Source of the DNA: a virus
Length of the DNA: 30,960 nucleotides
Reading direction: 5' to 3' (one strand)
IMG/VR virus record: IMGVR_UViG_3300043419_000843
Location: 1 to 30,960 of that record
This document shows, one piece after another, positions 1-7,391 of this stretch (positions are counted from its first letter, which is position 1; the number at the start of each line of letters is the position of its first letter). A model generated the notes under the pieces. The model saw nothing but the letters and a program-made list of their open reading frames with translations. It made no database searches and was not told where the DNA came from. Both the position numbers and the translations under genes were made by a program.

Positions 1-538
1 AAATCGCCTGCTTATCCCGCAGCTCCTTGGCCGCCGCCTGCTCGACCGTCCGGGCCCGCCGCTCCTCCTCGAGCAGCATCGCCTTCGCGTTCTTCAGCAG
101 CTCCTTGCCATAGGCGACGTTCTTGCCGGCGCTGTTGCCGATCTCCACCTCGGCCCGCAGCAGCTTGGCCATCACATCGCTGTTGCCGTTCAGCAGCCGC
201 GCCCGCTCGCGCAGGATCTGAATCTGCCGCTGCATCTCCTGCGTGCGCTCGCGCTCCACCGCAGGGTTCCCCGCTGCAGCGGCGCGACTGCCGCCACTGC
301 TCCGGGCGACGCGCGAGACCGCCTGCGCCTGCTGGTTCAGCAGACGCGCGTTCTCCGTCAGCAGACGGTTCATCTGCTCCAGCGCCTTGATATGGCCCTG
401 GAACGGCGCCGTCACTCGGGCGGCCGCAGCGTTGATCTTCGTGAACTTGTCGTGGAGCTGCGATAGCCGCCCCTCGAGCACCTTCAGCTGGTTGAGGCCG
501 GCAACCTGAACAGCAATTTGCGCCGCGTAGGTTGCCAA
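1..538 (-). CDS. Tape measure protein, N-terminal part (runs off the window)
   Basis: The frame is open from a TTG at 538 to the left edge, about 179 residues. The TTG has an AGGT Shine-Dalgarno-like sequence about 8 nt upstream, and an in-frame TAG lies just before it, so no longer start is available in this frame. The visible protein starts LATYAAQIAVQVAGLNQL and continues as an alanine/glutamine-rich helical coiled coil (for example ERERTQEMQRQIQILRERA), typical of the N terminus of phage tape measure proteins, which set tail length and are packed inside the tail tube. It follows the frameshifted tail chaperone pair, the usual position for this gene. The assignment rests on position, composition and helical repeats; most of the gene is outside the window. 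Confidence 0.8.
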   Translation of the reverse strand, partial: MATYAAQIAVQVAGLNQLKVLEGRLSQLHDKFTKINAAAARVTAPFQGHIKALEQMNRLLTENARLLNQQAQAVSRVARSSGGSRAAAAGNPAVERERTQEMQRQIQILRERARLLNGNSDVMAKLLRAEVEIGNSAGKNVAYGKELLKNAKAMLLEEERRARTVEQAAAKELRDKQAI

Positions 539-564
539 GGCATCTACCTAGATCTCAGCCCAAT

Positions 565-756
565 CTATCGACGCTGCCTGGCTTTCCTCATGGCCTCCTC
601 TTGCTGCTCGTTGAGGATCGAGAAGTAGGCGGACCACCCGCACAACTCTTCGGGGGTGATGTTCTGGCGAAGTTGCTGGACAGTCATGCCCAGCTCCCGC
701 GCCACCCCGAAACACAGCATCAGCCAGCTATCAGCTTTCAGCTCTTGCTTTAGTGC
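565..756 (-). CDS. Tail assembly chaperone, frameshift extension (gpT-like)
   Basis: No good start codon opens this 63-codon frame, but it reads as a coherent helical protein: ALKQELKADSWLMLCFGVAR, then GMTVQQLRQNITPEELCGWS, ending in RKARQRR. The segment resembles the T part of lambda-type gpG-T fusions, in which a GMT...TPEEL...W pattern is common. It is offset by +1 (or -2) from the upstream chaperone and overlaps its end (731). The likely shift site is CCC AAA A at 763-757: a lysine tRNA on AAA can re-pair on the overlapping AAA after moving one base forward. The fusion chaperone would bind the tape measure protein encoded immediately downstream. The presence of the T frame is clear; the exact shift site is inferred. 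Confidence 0.75.
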   Translation of the reverse strand, partial: ALKQELKADSWLMLCFGVARELGMTVQQLRQNITPEELCGWSAYFSILNEQQEEAMRKARQRR

Positions 757-1099
757 TTTTGGGATCGAGAGGCTCCGCGTCTTCCTCGTTGGTGAGCAAT
801 GCGAGCATGAGCTGCTGCAAATCCGAGTCTTCCACCGAGTGCTTCAGCTCTGCGATGTCGCCGGGGGTGAACATGCGCTGGCCGTTCTCGTCGAGGGCCT
901 TGTTCACCAGCAGCTGCAGGGCATAGGCACCGGCGTCATCGGACTTGGTTTCACGCTGGGCACGCTCACGCTCGGCCATGGTGAGACGGCTGGCCCAGTA
1001 GGTGAACTCCTCGCCGTTGCGCAGCACAACGGTGCGCTTCACGGGCTTCAGGTCAGCGGCAGCGGTGAGGCGCTGGATCGCTTTGAGACCGATTGCCAT
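731..1099 (-). CDS. Tail assembly chaperone (gpG-like)
   Basis: A 122-residue acidic, helical protein starting MAIGLKAIQRL. The ATG at 1099 is preferred over a longer frame from 1138, because the longer version would begin inside the promoter and operator-like sequence at 1113-1129. No clear Shine-Dalgarno sequence precedes the ATG. The core VNKALDENGQRMFTPGDIAE and the location between tail tube and tape measure genes fit the G chaperone of long-tailed phages. Its end overlaps the T frame, as expected for a programmed frameshift pair. It sits behind the terminator at 1137-1160, so expression separate from the tail tube gene is likely. Confidence 0.75.
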   Translation of the reverse strand: MAIGLKAIQRLTAAADLKPVKRTVVLRNGEEFTYWASRLTMAERERAQRETKSDDAGAYALQLLVNKALDENGQRMFTPGDIAELKHSVEDSDLQQLMLALLTNEEDAEPLDPKSTKARAES

Positions 1100-1112
1100 G
1101 CAGTTAGTGAGG

Positions 1113-1129
1113 TAACTAGCTAGATCATA
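1113..1129 (-). promoter_or_regulatory. Promoter -10 with abutting CTAGCTAG palindrome
   Basis: On the minus strand TATGAT (1129-1124) is followed almost directly by CTAGCTAG, then 24 nt to the chaperone ATG. No good -35 is visible; the expected position falls in the terminator hairpin. The same geometry (a TAGGAT or TAGGGT hexamer next to a CTAGCTAG-type palindrome) is seen at 28345-28358 and 28626-28639. Confidence 0.5.
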
Positions 1130-1136
1130 ACGGCAC

Positions 1137-1160
1137 AAAAAAGCCCCGCCGAAGCGGGGC
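1137..1160 (-). terminator. Rho-independent terminator after the tail tube gene
   Basis: A perfect 7-bp GC stem (GCCCCGC with GCGGGGC) has a CGAA loop, and on the minus strand it is followed by six U. It lies 31 bp beyond the tail tube stop and upstream of the chaperone promoter, so it should isolate the abundant tail tube transcript. Confidence 0.85.
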
Positions 1161-1191
1161 CGTCGTCCTCACCCGGTCTAGCTCAGCTAGA

Positions 1192-2280
1192 TCAAGAGAG
1201 ATCAATTCCAAGAAGGTGCTTGGGCTGGCCGGCCAGGTTAAAGCTGATGCTGGCTGTGGTCACATCCTCGGGAGATACAGTCAAACTCATGCCGGCGATA
1301 GAAATCGGTGCTTCGATATAAAGCGAGGCCGAGTCATCCGGCTTCGAGGCGTTGGCGCCGGAACCGGCAATCGTCTCGATGTAGAGCTTGACCATCGCGC
1401 CCGACTGGGAGCGGAGCATGGAGTTAGCCAGCAGACGATTCGCCAGGCTGGTTTGATCGCTGGTAAAAATCACCTCCATACTGCCGGTGCCGCTGGCGTA
1501 GCCGGCTTGGGACACACGGAAGTTGGCGTACTTGCCGCCCTTGTTTCCAAGACCGCAAGGAAGCGTTGTGATGTCAATCTCTTCGCGCTCCAGCGAAATC
1601 TCAAAGGATTTCACAGCACAAACTGCCGCGTAATCCGCGTAAGTTAGCTTCACATGATTTGACGCACCTGGGGTGTCCTGCCGGGCCGTCAGGGTTGCTG
1701 TACCAGTAAAAGCTGTAGTGGGCGCAGCAGCATCAATCGCTGCGCCGCCAGAACCGCTGCCACCAGTCAACGTGATGGCGCCAGAAGATGTGGTGTAACC
1801 ACTGCCTGGCGTGGTGACCGCAGTAACGGTGGGAACGCCACCTGTCACGGTCACAGTGGCCTTAGCAGAGACGTTGGCCCCTTGCTTCAGCTGCACACCT
1901 GTAAAGGTGCCGTTGGTGTAACCAACGCCAGCAGTCGCCTGGGCAACGCTAGCAATACCACTGCCGGCTGCGCCGCCATCTCCCTTGGGGAGGATGGCAG
2001 CACCGCTAGCGGTAGCCGCAAGGCGAACCTTGCCTGCCACATTGGAAATCACGTAATACGTGGTCCCTGCTGTAAAGGCAGAATCCAAAGTGCCGGTGCC
2101 TTCAACCTTGAAAGTAACGGGGTCACCGAGTTTGTAATCAGAACTCGAAGGAACCGTGATGTCACCAGTTGTGGCATCAAAATCGGAGAAGTCTTCGAGG
2201 CAGCTGGCAGTGCCGGCCGGCGTGAAATAGATCGAGCCATCCTGCCCAGTAAGGCTGGTGGTGTTGCAAGCGATAGGCAC
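1192..2280 (-). CDS. Major tail tube protein with inserted glycine-rich domain
   Basis: The 362-residue product starts at a GTG (2280) with a perfect AGGAGG about 5 nt upstream. N-terminal (about 1-30) and C-terminal (about 225-362) parts resemble tail tube proteins, for example the C-terminal segment ending PEDVTTASISFNLAGQPKHL. Between them, about residues 40-200 form a low-complexity Thr/Gly/Ala-rich insertion containing two related segments, GVGYTNGTFTGV and GSGYTTSSGAITL, which suggest a surface-exposed beta domain. The position between the neck genes and the chaperone/tape measure genes, plus a private strong terminator, fits the main tail protein. The family is inferred mainly from context and composition. 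Confidence 0.75.
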   Translation of the reverse strand: MPIACNTTSLTGQDGSIYFTPAGTASCLEDFSDFDATTGDITVPSSSDYKLGDPVTFKVEGTGTLDSAFTAGTTYYVISNVAGKVRLAATASGAAILPKGDGGAAGSGIASVAQATAGVGYTNGTFTGVQLKQGANVSAKATVTVTGGVPTVTAVTTPGSGYTTSSGAITLTGGSGSGGAAIDAAAPTTAFTGTATLTARQDTPGASNHVKLTYADYAAVCAVKSFEISLEREEIDITTLPCGLGNKGGKYANFRVSQAGYASGTGSMEVIFTSDQTSLANRLLANSMLRSQSGAMVKLYIETIAGSGANASKPDDSASLYIEAPISIAGMSLTVSPEDVTTASISFNLAGQPKHLLGIDLS

Positions 2281-2331
2281 TTGGGCCTCCTATGTAGGGA
2301 ACAGCGGGGGCGTCACCAGCGGGGGCTCTGG

Positions 2332-2769
2332 CTACGGACCAGTGTAAGAAGCCTGAAAGCTGCAGCCCATGCGGGCGAAGAAGTGCGGCCGGCCTTCCAA
2401 CGTGTAGAAGTTGGGCCCGCTCAACGGCCGAACGCTGGCGCGCACGCCGTTGATCCCCTGATAGCGGGTGCGGTTGATCCCGTTCATGCTCTTGAGGATC
2501 TCGGTCGCGATCGTCTGGCAGCGCCCAGGCCCCTTGTTCTTCGGGGTGAAGACCTCCACCACGAACGTGCCGCGGATATTCTCAAGCAGATCACCCAGCA
2601 CCTCCTCGCTGCCGACGCCGAAATCGAGGCGCATCCTGATGTGCTCACCGATCGTGTCGCTGTCGGTGAACGGCTGGTTGTCCACAAACACCGGCACCGG
2701 CGGGGTCAGCAGTGCTGCAGCCGTGCGGACGTGATCTTCGTAGATGCGGCGGATCGCTTGAAGGCTCAT
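2332..2769 (-). CDS. Tail terminator (tail completion) protein
   Basis: 145 residues starting MSLQAIRRIYEDHVRTAAAL. The pattern of an N-terminal helix, a PVFVDNQPF strand region, a FVVEVFTPKNKG segment and a C-terminal strand pair fits the DUF4128/tail-terminator fold that caps the tail tube at the neck. It overlaps the preceding gene by 4 bp and is the last neck gene before the tail tube gene, the normal place for this protein. The family assignment is by pattern and synteny only. Confidence 0.6.
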   Translation of the reverse strand: MSLQAIRRIYEDHVRTAAALLTPPVPVFVDNQPFTDSDTIGEHIRMRLDFGVGSEEVLGDLLENIRGTFVVEVFTPKNKGPGRCQTIATEILKSMNGINRTRYQGINGVRASVRPLSGPNFYTLEGRPHFFARMGCSFQASYTGP

Positions 2770-3236
2770 CGTCTGAATCCTGCGAGACGGAGGGTTGCGT
2801 TGACGGCATTGCCGATGGTCTTGTCAGCCTCGCCGCCGCCCAGGTAGCGGTCAAACCAGTCGCGCTCGGCGCTGCTGCCGGCCCGCTCCCAGCGGTAGCC
2901 CTCGGGCCCGGGAACGTGATCCATCGCCACGTCGGCGTATTCCATGCGATTGCCGATCGTGTAGCCGAGCAACCGATCATCGGCAGGTGGCACCTGCGGC
3001 GGGGTGACTTGAGGATCCAGCGCTTCGGGCACATCGCGACGGCTCCGGCTGGGCACGTCCTGCTGGATCCGGGTCTGGCCGGTCTCGACCACCCAGTTCT
3101 CCTCGAAGTCGCCGGACCAGTAGGGCCCGCGCTTCTTGAGCTCCGTGGTGATGTCGATGGCCACGCGCTCGGTCGCGAGCGACAGGCCCGAGCGCAGATC
3201 CTGCCCTAGCTGCTTCAGTGGGCGGGCGCGTGCCAT
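2766..3236 (-). CDS. HK97 gp10-like neck/tail component
   Basis: 156 residues. An N-terminal basic helix (ARPLKQLGQDLRSGLSLATE) is followed by KKRGPYWSGDFEENW and later GYTIGNRMEYADVAMD. The 'tpvdtGrfrasW ... N..pYa' arrangement is the signature of the HK97 gp10 family, which joins head connector and tail. It overlaps both neighbouring genes by 1-4 bp, so it is translated with them. Confidence 0.7.
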   Translation of the reverse strand: MARARPLKQLGQDLRSGLSLATERVAIDITTELKKRGPYWSGDFEENWVVETGQTRIQQDVPSRSRRDVPEALDPQVTPPQVPPADDRLLGYTIGNRMEYADVAMDHVPGPEGYRWERAGSSAERDWFDRYLGGGEADKTIGNAVNATLRLAGFRR

Positions 3237-3613
3237 TACTGCGGCCTCGCAATGCAGACGAAGAACACCGGGTTGTCACCCCTGTAGGTGGTGACGTCCA
3301 CGACCTTCGCCTTCTGGGTTTTCCCGTTCTTCGGGATTTCGAACCAGTCTTGGGTGCTGATGTATTCGCCGCCCAGCTGGCCTGGGTCGATCATGATCTT
3401 CAGATCACCGACCTGATACACCCCCTGGTCTTCCTTCGGGTTGACCTTGGTGATCACCGCCAACACGTTGAGGCGGGTCTCGCTCTCGGTGACATCGCCG
3501 GTGGCGGGGTCATAGACGCCGGGCCCGCTCGAGCGCACAAAGACCACGCTCTGGCCCCACTCCTGAATCAAGGGGCCCGGGAGCCCGCCGAAAACCGCGT
3601 CGACCTTGCTCAT
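3236..3613 (-). CDS. Head-tail stopper-like protein
   Basis: 125 residues. A beta-rich middle (RLNVLAVITKVNPKEDQGVY, then VGDLKIMIDPGQLGG) and a C-terminal VVDVTTYRGDNPVFFVCIAR strand give the small beta-barrel profile of head closure/stopper proteins. It lies between the adaptor-like and gp10-like genes and overlaps the upstream gene by 4 bp. No motif proves the role; it follows from fold-like pattern and position. Confidence 0.55.
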   Translation of the reverse strand: MSKVDAVFGGLPGPLIQEWGQSVVFVRSSGPGVYDPATGDVTESETRLNVLAVITKVNPKEDQGVYQVGDLKIMIDPGQLGGEYISTQDWFEIPKNGKTQKAKVVDVTTYRGDNPVFFVCIARPQ

Positions 3614-4083
3614 GAGCGGACCCTATAGAGCAGCGAGCTGTAGGGGTTGCTGAGGAAGCAACCGATCATCTCCTTGAGCCAGGGGAAGGTGCGCAGGAGT
3701 AGCGGGCCGCGGGTGTTGCCTCCCGTGGTTGTCACCGCACCGCCGCTGCGGGGATCAAAGTATTCGATCTCAAGCGCATCAAGCTTCTGGCGCTTCACCG
3801 GACCGACGTTGCCGGTGGTTGCGGCAGCTGCTTTCGGAATCAGGGCATTGGGGTTGATAGAGAGCGCCAAGGCCAGCTCGCTGGCAGCTCGGGTGAACTG
3901 CGCGTTGAAATCATTGCCGCAACAATCAGCCTTCTCGTCCCAGCACAGCGCCTTCAGCCAGATCTGTCCCTCGCCGAGATACATGTCGCGGTCAGACGTG
4001 CTGAGTGCGATCCACTGAGGGTTACGGGTCGTTGTGGCGAAGTAGGTGTCCGCCATCGCCCTGGTGATGGTGGGGAGTGTCAT
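3610..4083 (-). CDS. Head-tail adaptor (connector) protein
   Basis: 157 residues, starting MTLPTITRAMADTYFATTTR. The N-terminal two thirds are helical (the segment around SDRDMYLGEGQIWLKAL, then FTRAASELALALSINPNAL), and the C terminus has LEIEYFDPRSGGAV followed by a conserved-looking FPWLKEMIGCFLSN. This agrees with head-tail adaptors of the gp6/gp15 type, which dock on the portal. The start overlaps the stop of the upstream short gene by one base (TGATG), so translation is probably coupled. Confidence 0.65.
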   Translation of the reverse strand: MTLPTITRAMADTYFATTTRNPQWIALSTSDRDMYLGEGQIWLKALCWDEKADCCGNDFNAQFTRAASELALALSINPNALIPKAAAATTGNVGPVKRQKLDALEIEYFDPRSGGAVTTTGGNTRGPLLLRTFPWLKEMIGCFLSNPYSSLLYRVRS

Positions 4084-4247
4084 CAGAGGGGCACAGCAAG
4101 GACGGAATAGCCGCGGCGCTGCAGTCGCCGTTTCAGCTCAGCAGCTTCTTGGGGGTGGCAGTCAATGATGGGCGTGGTGATGGGCGGACGGTGTTGGCTG
4201 GGAACGTCCTCCTTGACCTCCACGTAGAGGCGCACGCAACCCATCAT
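4083..4247 (-). CDS. Small neck-operon protein of unknown function
   Basis: A 54-residue protein from the ATG at 4247, preceded by AGAGG 4 nt upstream; a GTG at 4295 would add 16 residues. The sequence MMGCVRLYVEVKEDVP ... AAELKRRLQRRGYSVLAVPL has a strand region followed by an amphipathic basic helix. Its stop overlaps the adaptor start by one base, so it belongs to the neck operon and is the first gene after the capsid-side terminator. I do not recognise a family. Confidence 0.6.
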   Translation of the reverse strand: MMGCVRLYVEVKEDVPSQHRPPITTPIIDCHPQEAAELKRRLQRRGYSVLAVPL

Positions 4248-4304
4248 TGGCCTCTGACCGCTAACCACCACTGTAGGCAGACTGGTGGCAGTCACCCAGT
4301 TCTC

Positions 4305-4685
4305 ATGGCCCCTCGCAAGAAAGTCGAGACCCCGAAGGTCGCTATCTCTCCTGAGCCCGAAGCCAACGAAGGCGCGAAGAGTTCAGCTCCTGCTGATGTC
4401 GATGTCTTCGTCGCCGAAGTTGCCGACGCTGACCCCTCTGCTGGTGGTGGTGGTGCGCCTGCCGTGGCTGCTCCTTCAGCAGTTGCCGCTCCGGTGAACA
4501 AGCCGTCGTATGCCACCACCGTGGTGCCTGCTCCTGCTGCAGCAAGCGCCGCTCCGGTGGGCAGCTCGGGCCAGCTGATGGGCATTCAGCTCGGCGTTGA
4601 AACCAAGGCCCAACACGATGCACGCCTCGGTGCTCGTGCTGGCACCACGGGTGACATCGGCTGGCTGCTCGGCACCGTCGCCTGA
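4305..4685 (+). CDS. Plus-strand Ala/Pro-rich protein beside the capsid gene, unknown
   Basis: 126 residues from an ATG at 4305, starting MAPRKKVETPKVAISPEPEA. A charged N terminus leads into an Ala/Pro/Val-rich linker (about 50-85) and a less biased C terminus (SGQLMGIQLGVETKAQHDAR, then GTTGDIGWLLG). Codon choice (GCT, GCC, CTG, CTC, GGC, ATC) looks like real coding sequence rather than a shadow frame, and antisense frames look poorer. No Shine-Dalgarno sequence is visible. It is convergent with the capsid gene and divergent from the neck genes, unusual in an otherwise minus-strand head module. A capsid decoration or head-fibre role is possible but only a guess. Confidence 0.6.
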   Translation: MAPRKKVETPKVAISPEPEANEGAKSSAPADVDVFVAEVADADPSAGGGGAPAVAAPSAVAAPVNKPSYATTVVPAPAAASAAPVGSSGQLMGIQLGVETKAQHDARLGARAGTTGDIGWLLGTVA

Positions 4686-4687
4686 GC

Positions 4688-4713
4688 AATAAAAAGGGGG
4701 CCTTTCGGCCCCC
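4688..4713 (-). terminator. Rho-independent terminator after the capsid gene
   Basis: A 7-bp stem (GGGGGCC with GGCCCCC), loop TTTC, is followed on the minus strand by UUUUUAUU. It lies 22 bp after the capsid stop and directly after the stop of the plus-strand gene; the U-tract shows it acts for the capsid transcript. Confidence 0.85.
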
Positions 4714-4734
4714 AAACATTCCACCTGAATGATC

Positions 4735-5883
4735 TCAGGGGTTGACTGCGAACGGGCTGTTCACGGTCATCTTCACGATGGGGATCTGGTGGTGGTCGTA
4801 CTTCAGAGCCCAGGAACCAGCAGTAGCCAGCAAAGTGTTGTCGGGGTTGTCTGTGGCGGAAGCCCAAGACACGCCATCAACGTGCAGCAGCTGGTGGTAA
4901 TCGCAAGAAGCGATGTCCTGCTTGCTGAGGATGTTCCGCTCGTATTCAATGCGGAAGTCCTGCTGGATGCCCATCTGAATGGCCCCAGGGGCGAACAGGT
5001 ACACGGGGTACTTGTCGCCGTTGGTGGTGTCAGTGGTAGGAGCCAGCTGGTCGTCCACGATGACACGCAGGCCAGCGAAGTTGGCGATCTCAGTGGAAGA
5101 GATGCCCACGCCACCGCCGCCCCAGGCGATGTTGCCGCCGGTGCTCAAAGACGAGGTGCTGAAGGTCAGCATCCCGATGGTTTTGAGGTAGGCGTAGACG
5201 TGCGAGTGCATAGCAATCGCAGTCAGCTGGCTGGCATTTTCACCAAGGATTGTGGATGCCTTGATGACGTTGGAGGCCGACAGGAAGTTGGCCTCAGCGG
5301 AAGCAGTACCGCCGGTGCGGGACACATCCAGGATGTGGGTGGTGCCGCCGGCAGCGATAGCGCCCAGCACGCCGGTCAGCACCTGCACCATGGTGGTGGT
5401 GCGGATGCGCAGCATGGAGTCGGCCAGATAGCTCGCAATCGCGGCCATCGGGTCAGCACCAGCGCCCATCTTGCTGAGATCGTCAGCAGCCCACGCGAAG
5501 CCCCTGTGAGTTACAGCGGCAACTTGGGTGTCGGCGTTGATCTTCTGAGGCGAGAGATATCCCGCCGCAGATATACCCCACGTAGTATTCGATTGAATAA
5601 TTTCTTCCGTCGCTAAAAATGGACGAAAGTAGGGGACAGTGATGCGAGTTCCGCCGCTGGACATATCCAACGCGGTGTTGCGTTGGATGATGCCGGACTG
5701 TACCCATGCACAACGACCGTATACCTGCTCACGCACGTACTGGCCGAAGTTAACTTTGGTGATCAAGTCACCAAGGAAAGTGCTACCCCAGTTGGGATTG
5801 GCGCGAGTGCCGATCGCAACCGCGGTCGGTGTCGTTGAAGGGGGTACGACGGTGACGCCGTAGTTGTGTTGAACGGATGCCAT
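4735..5883 (-). CDS. Major capsid protein
   Basis: 382 residues, a usual length for an HK97-fold coat protein. The N terminus (NPNWGSTFLGDLITKVNFGQ, then VREQVYGRCAWVQSGII) and a C-terminal region with FRIEYERNILSKQDIASCDY agree with coat proteins that lie next to a scaffold gene. It directly follows the scaffold gene (24 bp gap) and is followed by a strong terminator, as expected for the most abundant virion protein. No Shine-Dalgarno sequence is evident before the ATG; a TTGACA upstream lies too close to the start to be a simple promoter for it. The fold is inferred from size, order and general resemblance. Confidence 0.85.
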   Translation of the reverse strand: MASVQHNYGVTVVPPSTTPTAVAIGTRANPNWGSTFLGDLITKVNFGQYVREQVYGRCAWVQSGIIQRNTALDMSSGGTRITVPYFRPFLATEEIIQSNTTWGISAAGYLSPQKINADTQVAAVTHRGFAWAADDLSKMGAGADPMAAIASYLADSMLRIRTTTMVQVLTGVLGAIAAGGTTHILDVSRTGGTASAEANFLSASNVIKASTILGENASQLTAIAMHSHVYAYLKTIGMLTFSTSSLSTGGNIAWGGGGVGISSTEIANFAGLRVIVDDQLAPTTDTTNGDKYPVYLFAPGAIQMGIQQDFRIEYERNILSKQDIASCDYHQLLHVDGVSWASATDNPDNTLLATAGSWALKYDHHQIPIVKMTVNSPFAVNP

Positions 5884-5907
5884 TTATCTAAAGGCTTGGT
5901 TGCCGTG

Positions 5908-6645
5908 TCAACCCCGCATTGCTTCGGCTTTGAGGGCAGCAGCGAGTTCCGGGTTCTGCGCCTCCAGTGCGAACTGGTCGGTGACGCTGAACGACTCCGC
6001 ACGCCAAGGATTCGCCATGCCCGGTGCCACTGAACCAGGGTTCACCGGAGCGGATCCCATGCCGCGGGAGGTGCTTGCAGAGAAGAAATGCTCGTACCCG
6101 CTGCCGGGGTTCTTCAGCTGAGCCAGATAGTCCGGTAGTGGCTGCTCGACGCCCCCGTTAAGCACCACGGCCTTTCCATCCACCTCACGCAGGTTCTGAC
6201 TCATCAGCTGGTACAGCTGGTCAGGGGCGATGACCCCCGACTGGCTCAGCTGCCCGAGAGCAGCGGCCCTGAGCTTCTCCTGCTGGGCTGATTGTTGAAC
6301 GTTCGACAGCTGATCACGCAGCTCCTGCAGTTCCAGCTCGCGCTGCGAGATGGTCTGCTTCGCCTCGTTCCACAAGCGTTCGTACTCGCCGGCTTCCTCA
6401 AGCCGTTGCGTTTTTCCTGAGAGCAGCTTCTTCTGCAGCTCGTCGTTCTGACGCTTGATCTCAGCAAGTTGCTCGTTGAGCTTCTTGTTGGTTTCGCCCT
6501 GTCGTTGCTTGTCTTGCTGGATCAACTCCAGCTTGGCCTTCAACGCAGCAGCGTCATCGGATTGAACTGCAGGTGCGTTGGGGGGCACCGCCACAGGCGG
6601 GGCCTGATCCATCACGGAAGGATCGCCCACTGCTAAGTCCGCCAT
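5908..6645 (-). CDS. Capsid scaffold protein
   Basis: 245 residues. After a Pro/Ala-rich N terminus, residues about 30-125 form a long coiled coil rich in Gln, Glu, Lys and Leu (for example QQDKQRQGETNKKLNEQLAE and EAKQTISQRELELQELRDQL). A C-terminal part has NPGSGYEHFFSASTSRGMG and a final helical LEAQNPELAAALKAEAMRG, a likely capsid-binding tail. This is the standard architecture of a phage scaffold, and the gene is immediately upstream of the capsid gene. Confidence 0.85.
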   Translation of the reverse strand: MADLAVGDPSVMDQAPPVAVPPNAPAVQSDDAAALKAKLELIQQDKQRQGETNKKLNEQLAEIKRQNDELQKKLLSGKTQRLEEAGEYERLWNEAKQTISQRELELQELRDQLSNVQQSAQQEKLRAAALGQLSQSGVIAPDQLYQLMSQNLREVDGKAVVLNGGVEQPLPDYLAQLKNPGSGYEHFFSASTSRGMGSAPVNPGSVAPGMANPWRAESFSVTDQFALEAQNPELAAALKAEAMRG

Positions 6646-6707
6646 TCAGGAATAAAGGGTTACGCCATTAGGTTAGATGATGTAACTGCAGTAGGTCAGC
6701 CCTGGCC

Positions 6708-6744
6708 TAAATTGAAAGGGCAGCGGTGCGTCAACACCCTGCCC
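6708..6744 (+). promoter_or_regulatory. 5'-end bulged-C hairpin leader of the HNH gene at 6771
   Basis: A -10-like TAAATT (6708-6713) is followed 4 nt later by a hairpin at 6718-6744: outer stem GGGCAG/CTGCCC, bulged C at 6724, inner stem GGTG/CACC, loop CGTCAA. GTGACCA follows at 6746 and the HNH ATG starts 26 nt after the hairpin. No good -35 is seen. The same layout precedes four other HNH genes. Confidence 0.75.
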
Positions 6745-6770
6745 CGTGACCAACCTGACAGCACAGGCTG

Positions 6771-7328
6771 ATGCCCTCATTAAAGCCCCTACCGCCCATC
6801 GAAGAGCTGGCGGCCGTCCTCGAAATTGCCGACGGAGGACTCCGGTGGAAGAAGAGCGGGAAGCCAGCAGGATCTCGTCGCAAGGACGGGTACTGGGATC
6901 TAAGGGCGATTGGGCGAAGGATGCTGCTGCATCGCGTGGTCTACGCGCTCGCTTACGGAGCTGATCCCTTCCCGCACTTTGTGGATCACGTGGACGGCGA
7001 CCCATCCAACAATGCTCCACACAATCTGCGGCTTGCTAGTCACACCGAGAACCTCAGAAACTCCCGCAGGTTGCGTCGCAACAATGTTTCCGGCACGCCA
7101 GGCGTCAGGCACTGCGAGGTGAACGGCGTCCTCTACTGGAAGGCGTTTATCGGTATCAATGGCAAAACGCTGTACCTAGGCGCGTACCAAAGCAAAGAGG
7201 CGGCGATTGCCGCCCGTGAAGTGGCTGAGCTGTTTGTGTTTGGACGCTTCAGCCGACTAGCGTCCTTGCCCTCGCAAAGCCTTCTTTCCTCGGCGTCGAG
7301 GACGGCTGTTGAGCCCTTGCCCATCTGA
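6771..7328 (+). CDS. HNH homing endonuclease with AP2 DNA-binding domain
   Basis: 185 residues. The HNH core has H54 in MLLHRVV, VDHVDGD at 71-77, NN at 80-81 and NLR at 85-87, and is followed by an AP2-like domain at about 108-155 (GVRHCEVNGV, then WKAFIGINGKTLYLGAY and SKEAAIAAREVAELF). HNH-AP2 proteins cut DNA and act as free-standing homing endonucleases in phages. It lies on the plus strand against the late operon. Relatives usually end shortly after the AP2 helix; here about 20 extra residues follow FSRLA, reading through a gene on the other strand (7257-7391), which suggests a lost stop at the insertion boundary. It has the conserved hairpin leader. Confidence 0.9.
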   Translation: MPSLKPLPPIEELAAVLEIADGGLRWKKSGKPAGSRRKDGYWDLRAIGRRMLLHRVVYALAYGADPFPHFVDHVDGDPSNNAPHNLRLASHTENLRNSRRLRRNNVSGTPGVRHCEVNGVLYWKAFIGINGKTLYLGAYQSKEAAIAAREVAELFVFGRFSRLASLPSQSLLSSASRTAVEPLPI

Positions 7329-7391
7329 TGTCTTCTTGGGCTTGCGCTCCAGCTTGATCGTCGAGGTCTGTGAGCCCTTGGGCTTGGCCAT
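7257..7391 (-). CDS. Small basic protein, unknown, overlapped by an HNH gene
   Basis: A 44-residue lysine/arginine-rich protein starting MAKPKGSQTSTIKLERKPKK and ending RRRGKKALRGQGR. It follows the small membrane protein gene by 30 bp on the same strand, and the last 72 bp overlap the 3' end of the HNH gene tail to tail. The composition is unlike a shadow frame and resembles short basic proteins in cyanophage virion regions, perhaps DNA-binding or structural. No clear ribosome-binding site is present. Confidence 0.5.
   Translation of the reverse strand: MAKPKGSQTSTIKLERKPKKTSDGQGLNSRPRRRGKKALRGQGR

Noticed and set aside
5884-5915. TTGACA upstream of the capsid gene as a -35 promoter element.
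   Set aside because: It is in the scaffold stop region and any matching -10 (GATAAA) would touch the ATG, leaving no leader; a leaderless start is possible but unsupported.
6718-6744. The HNH leader hairpin as a rho-independent terminator.
   Set aside because: No U-tract follows; instead GTGACCA and a start codon follow at a fixed distance, and a -10 box precedes it.
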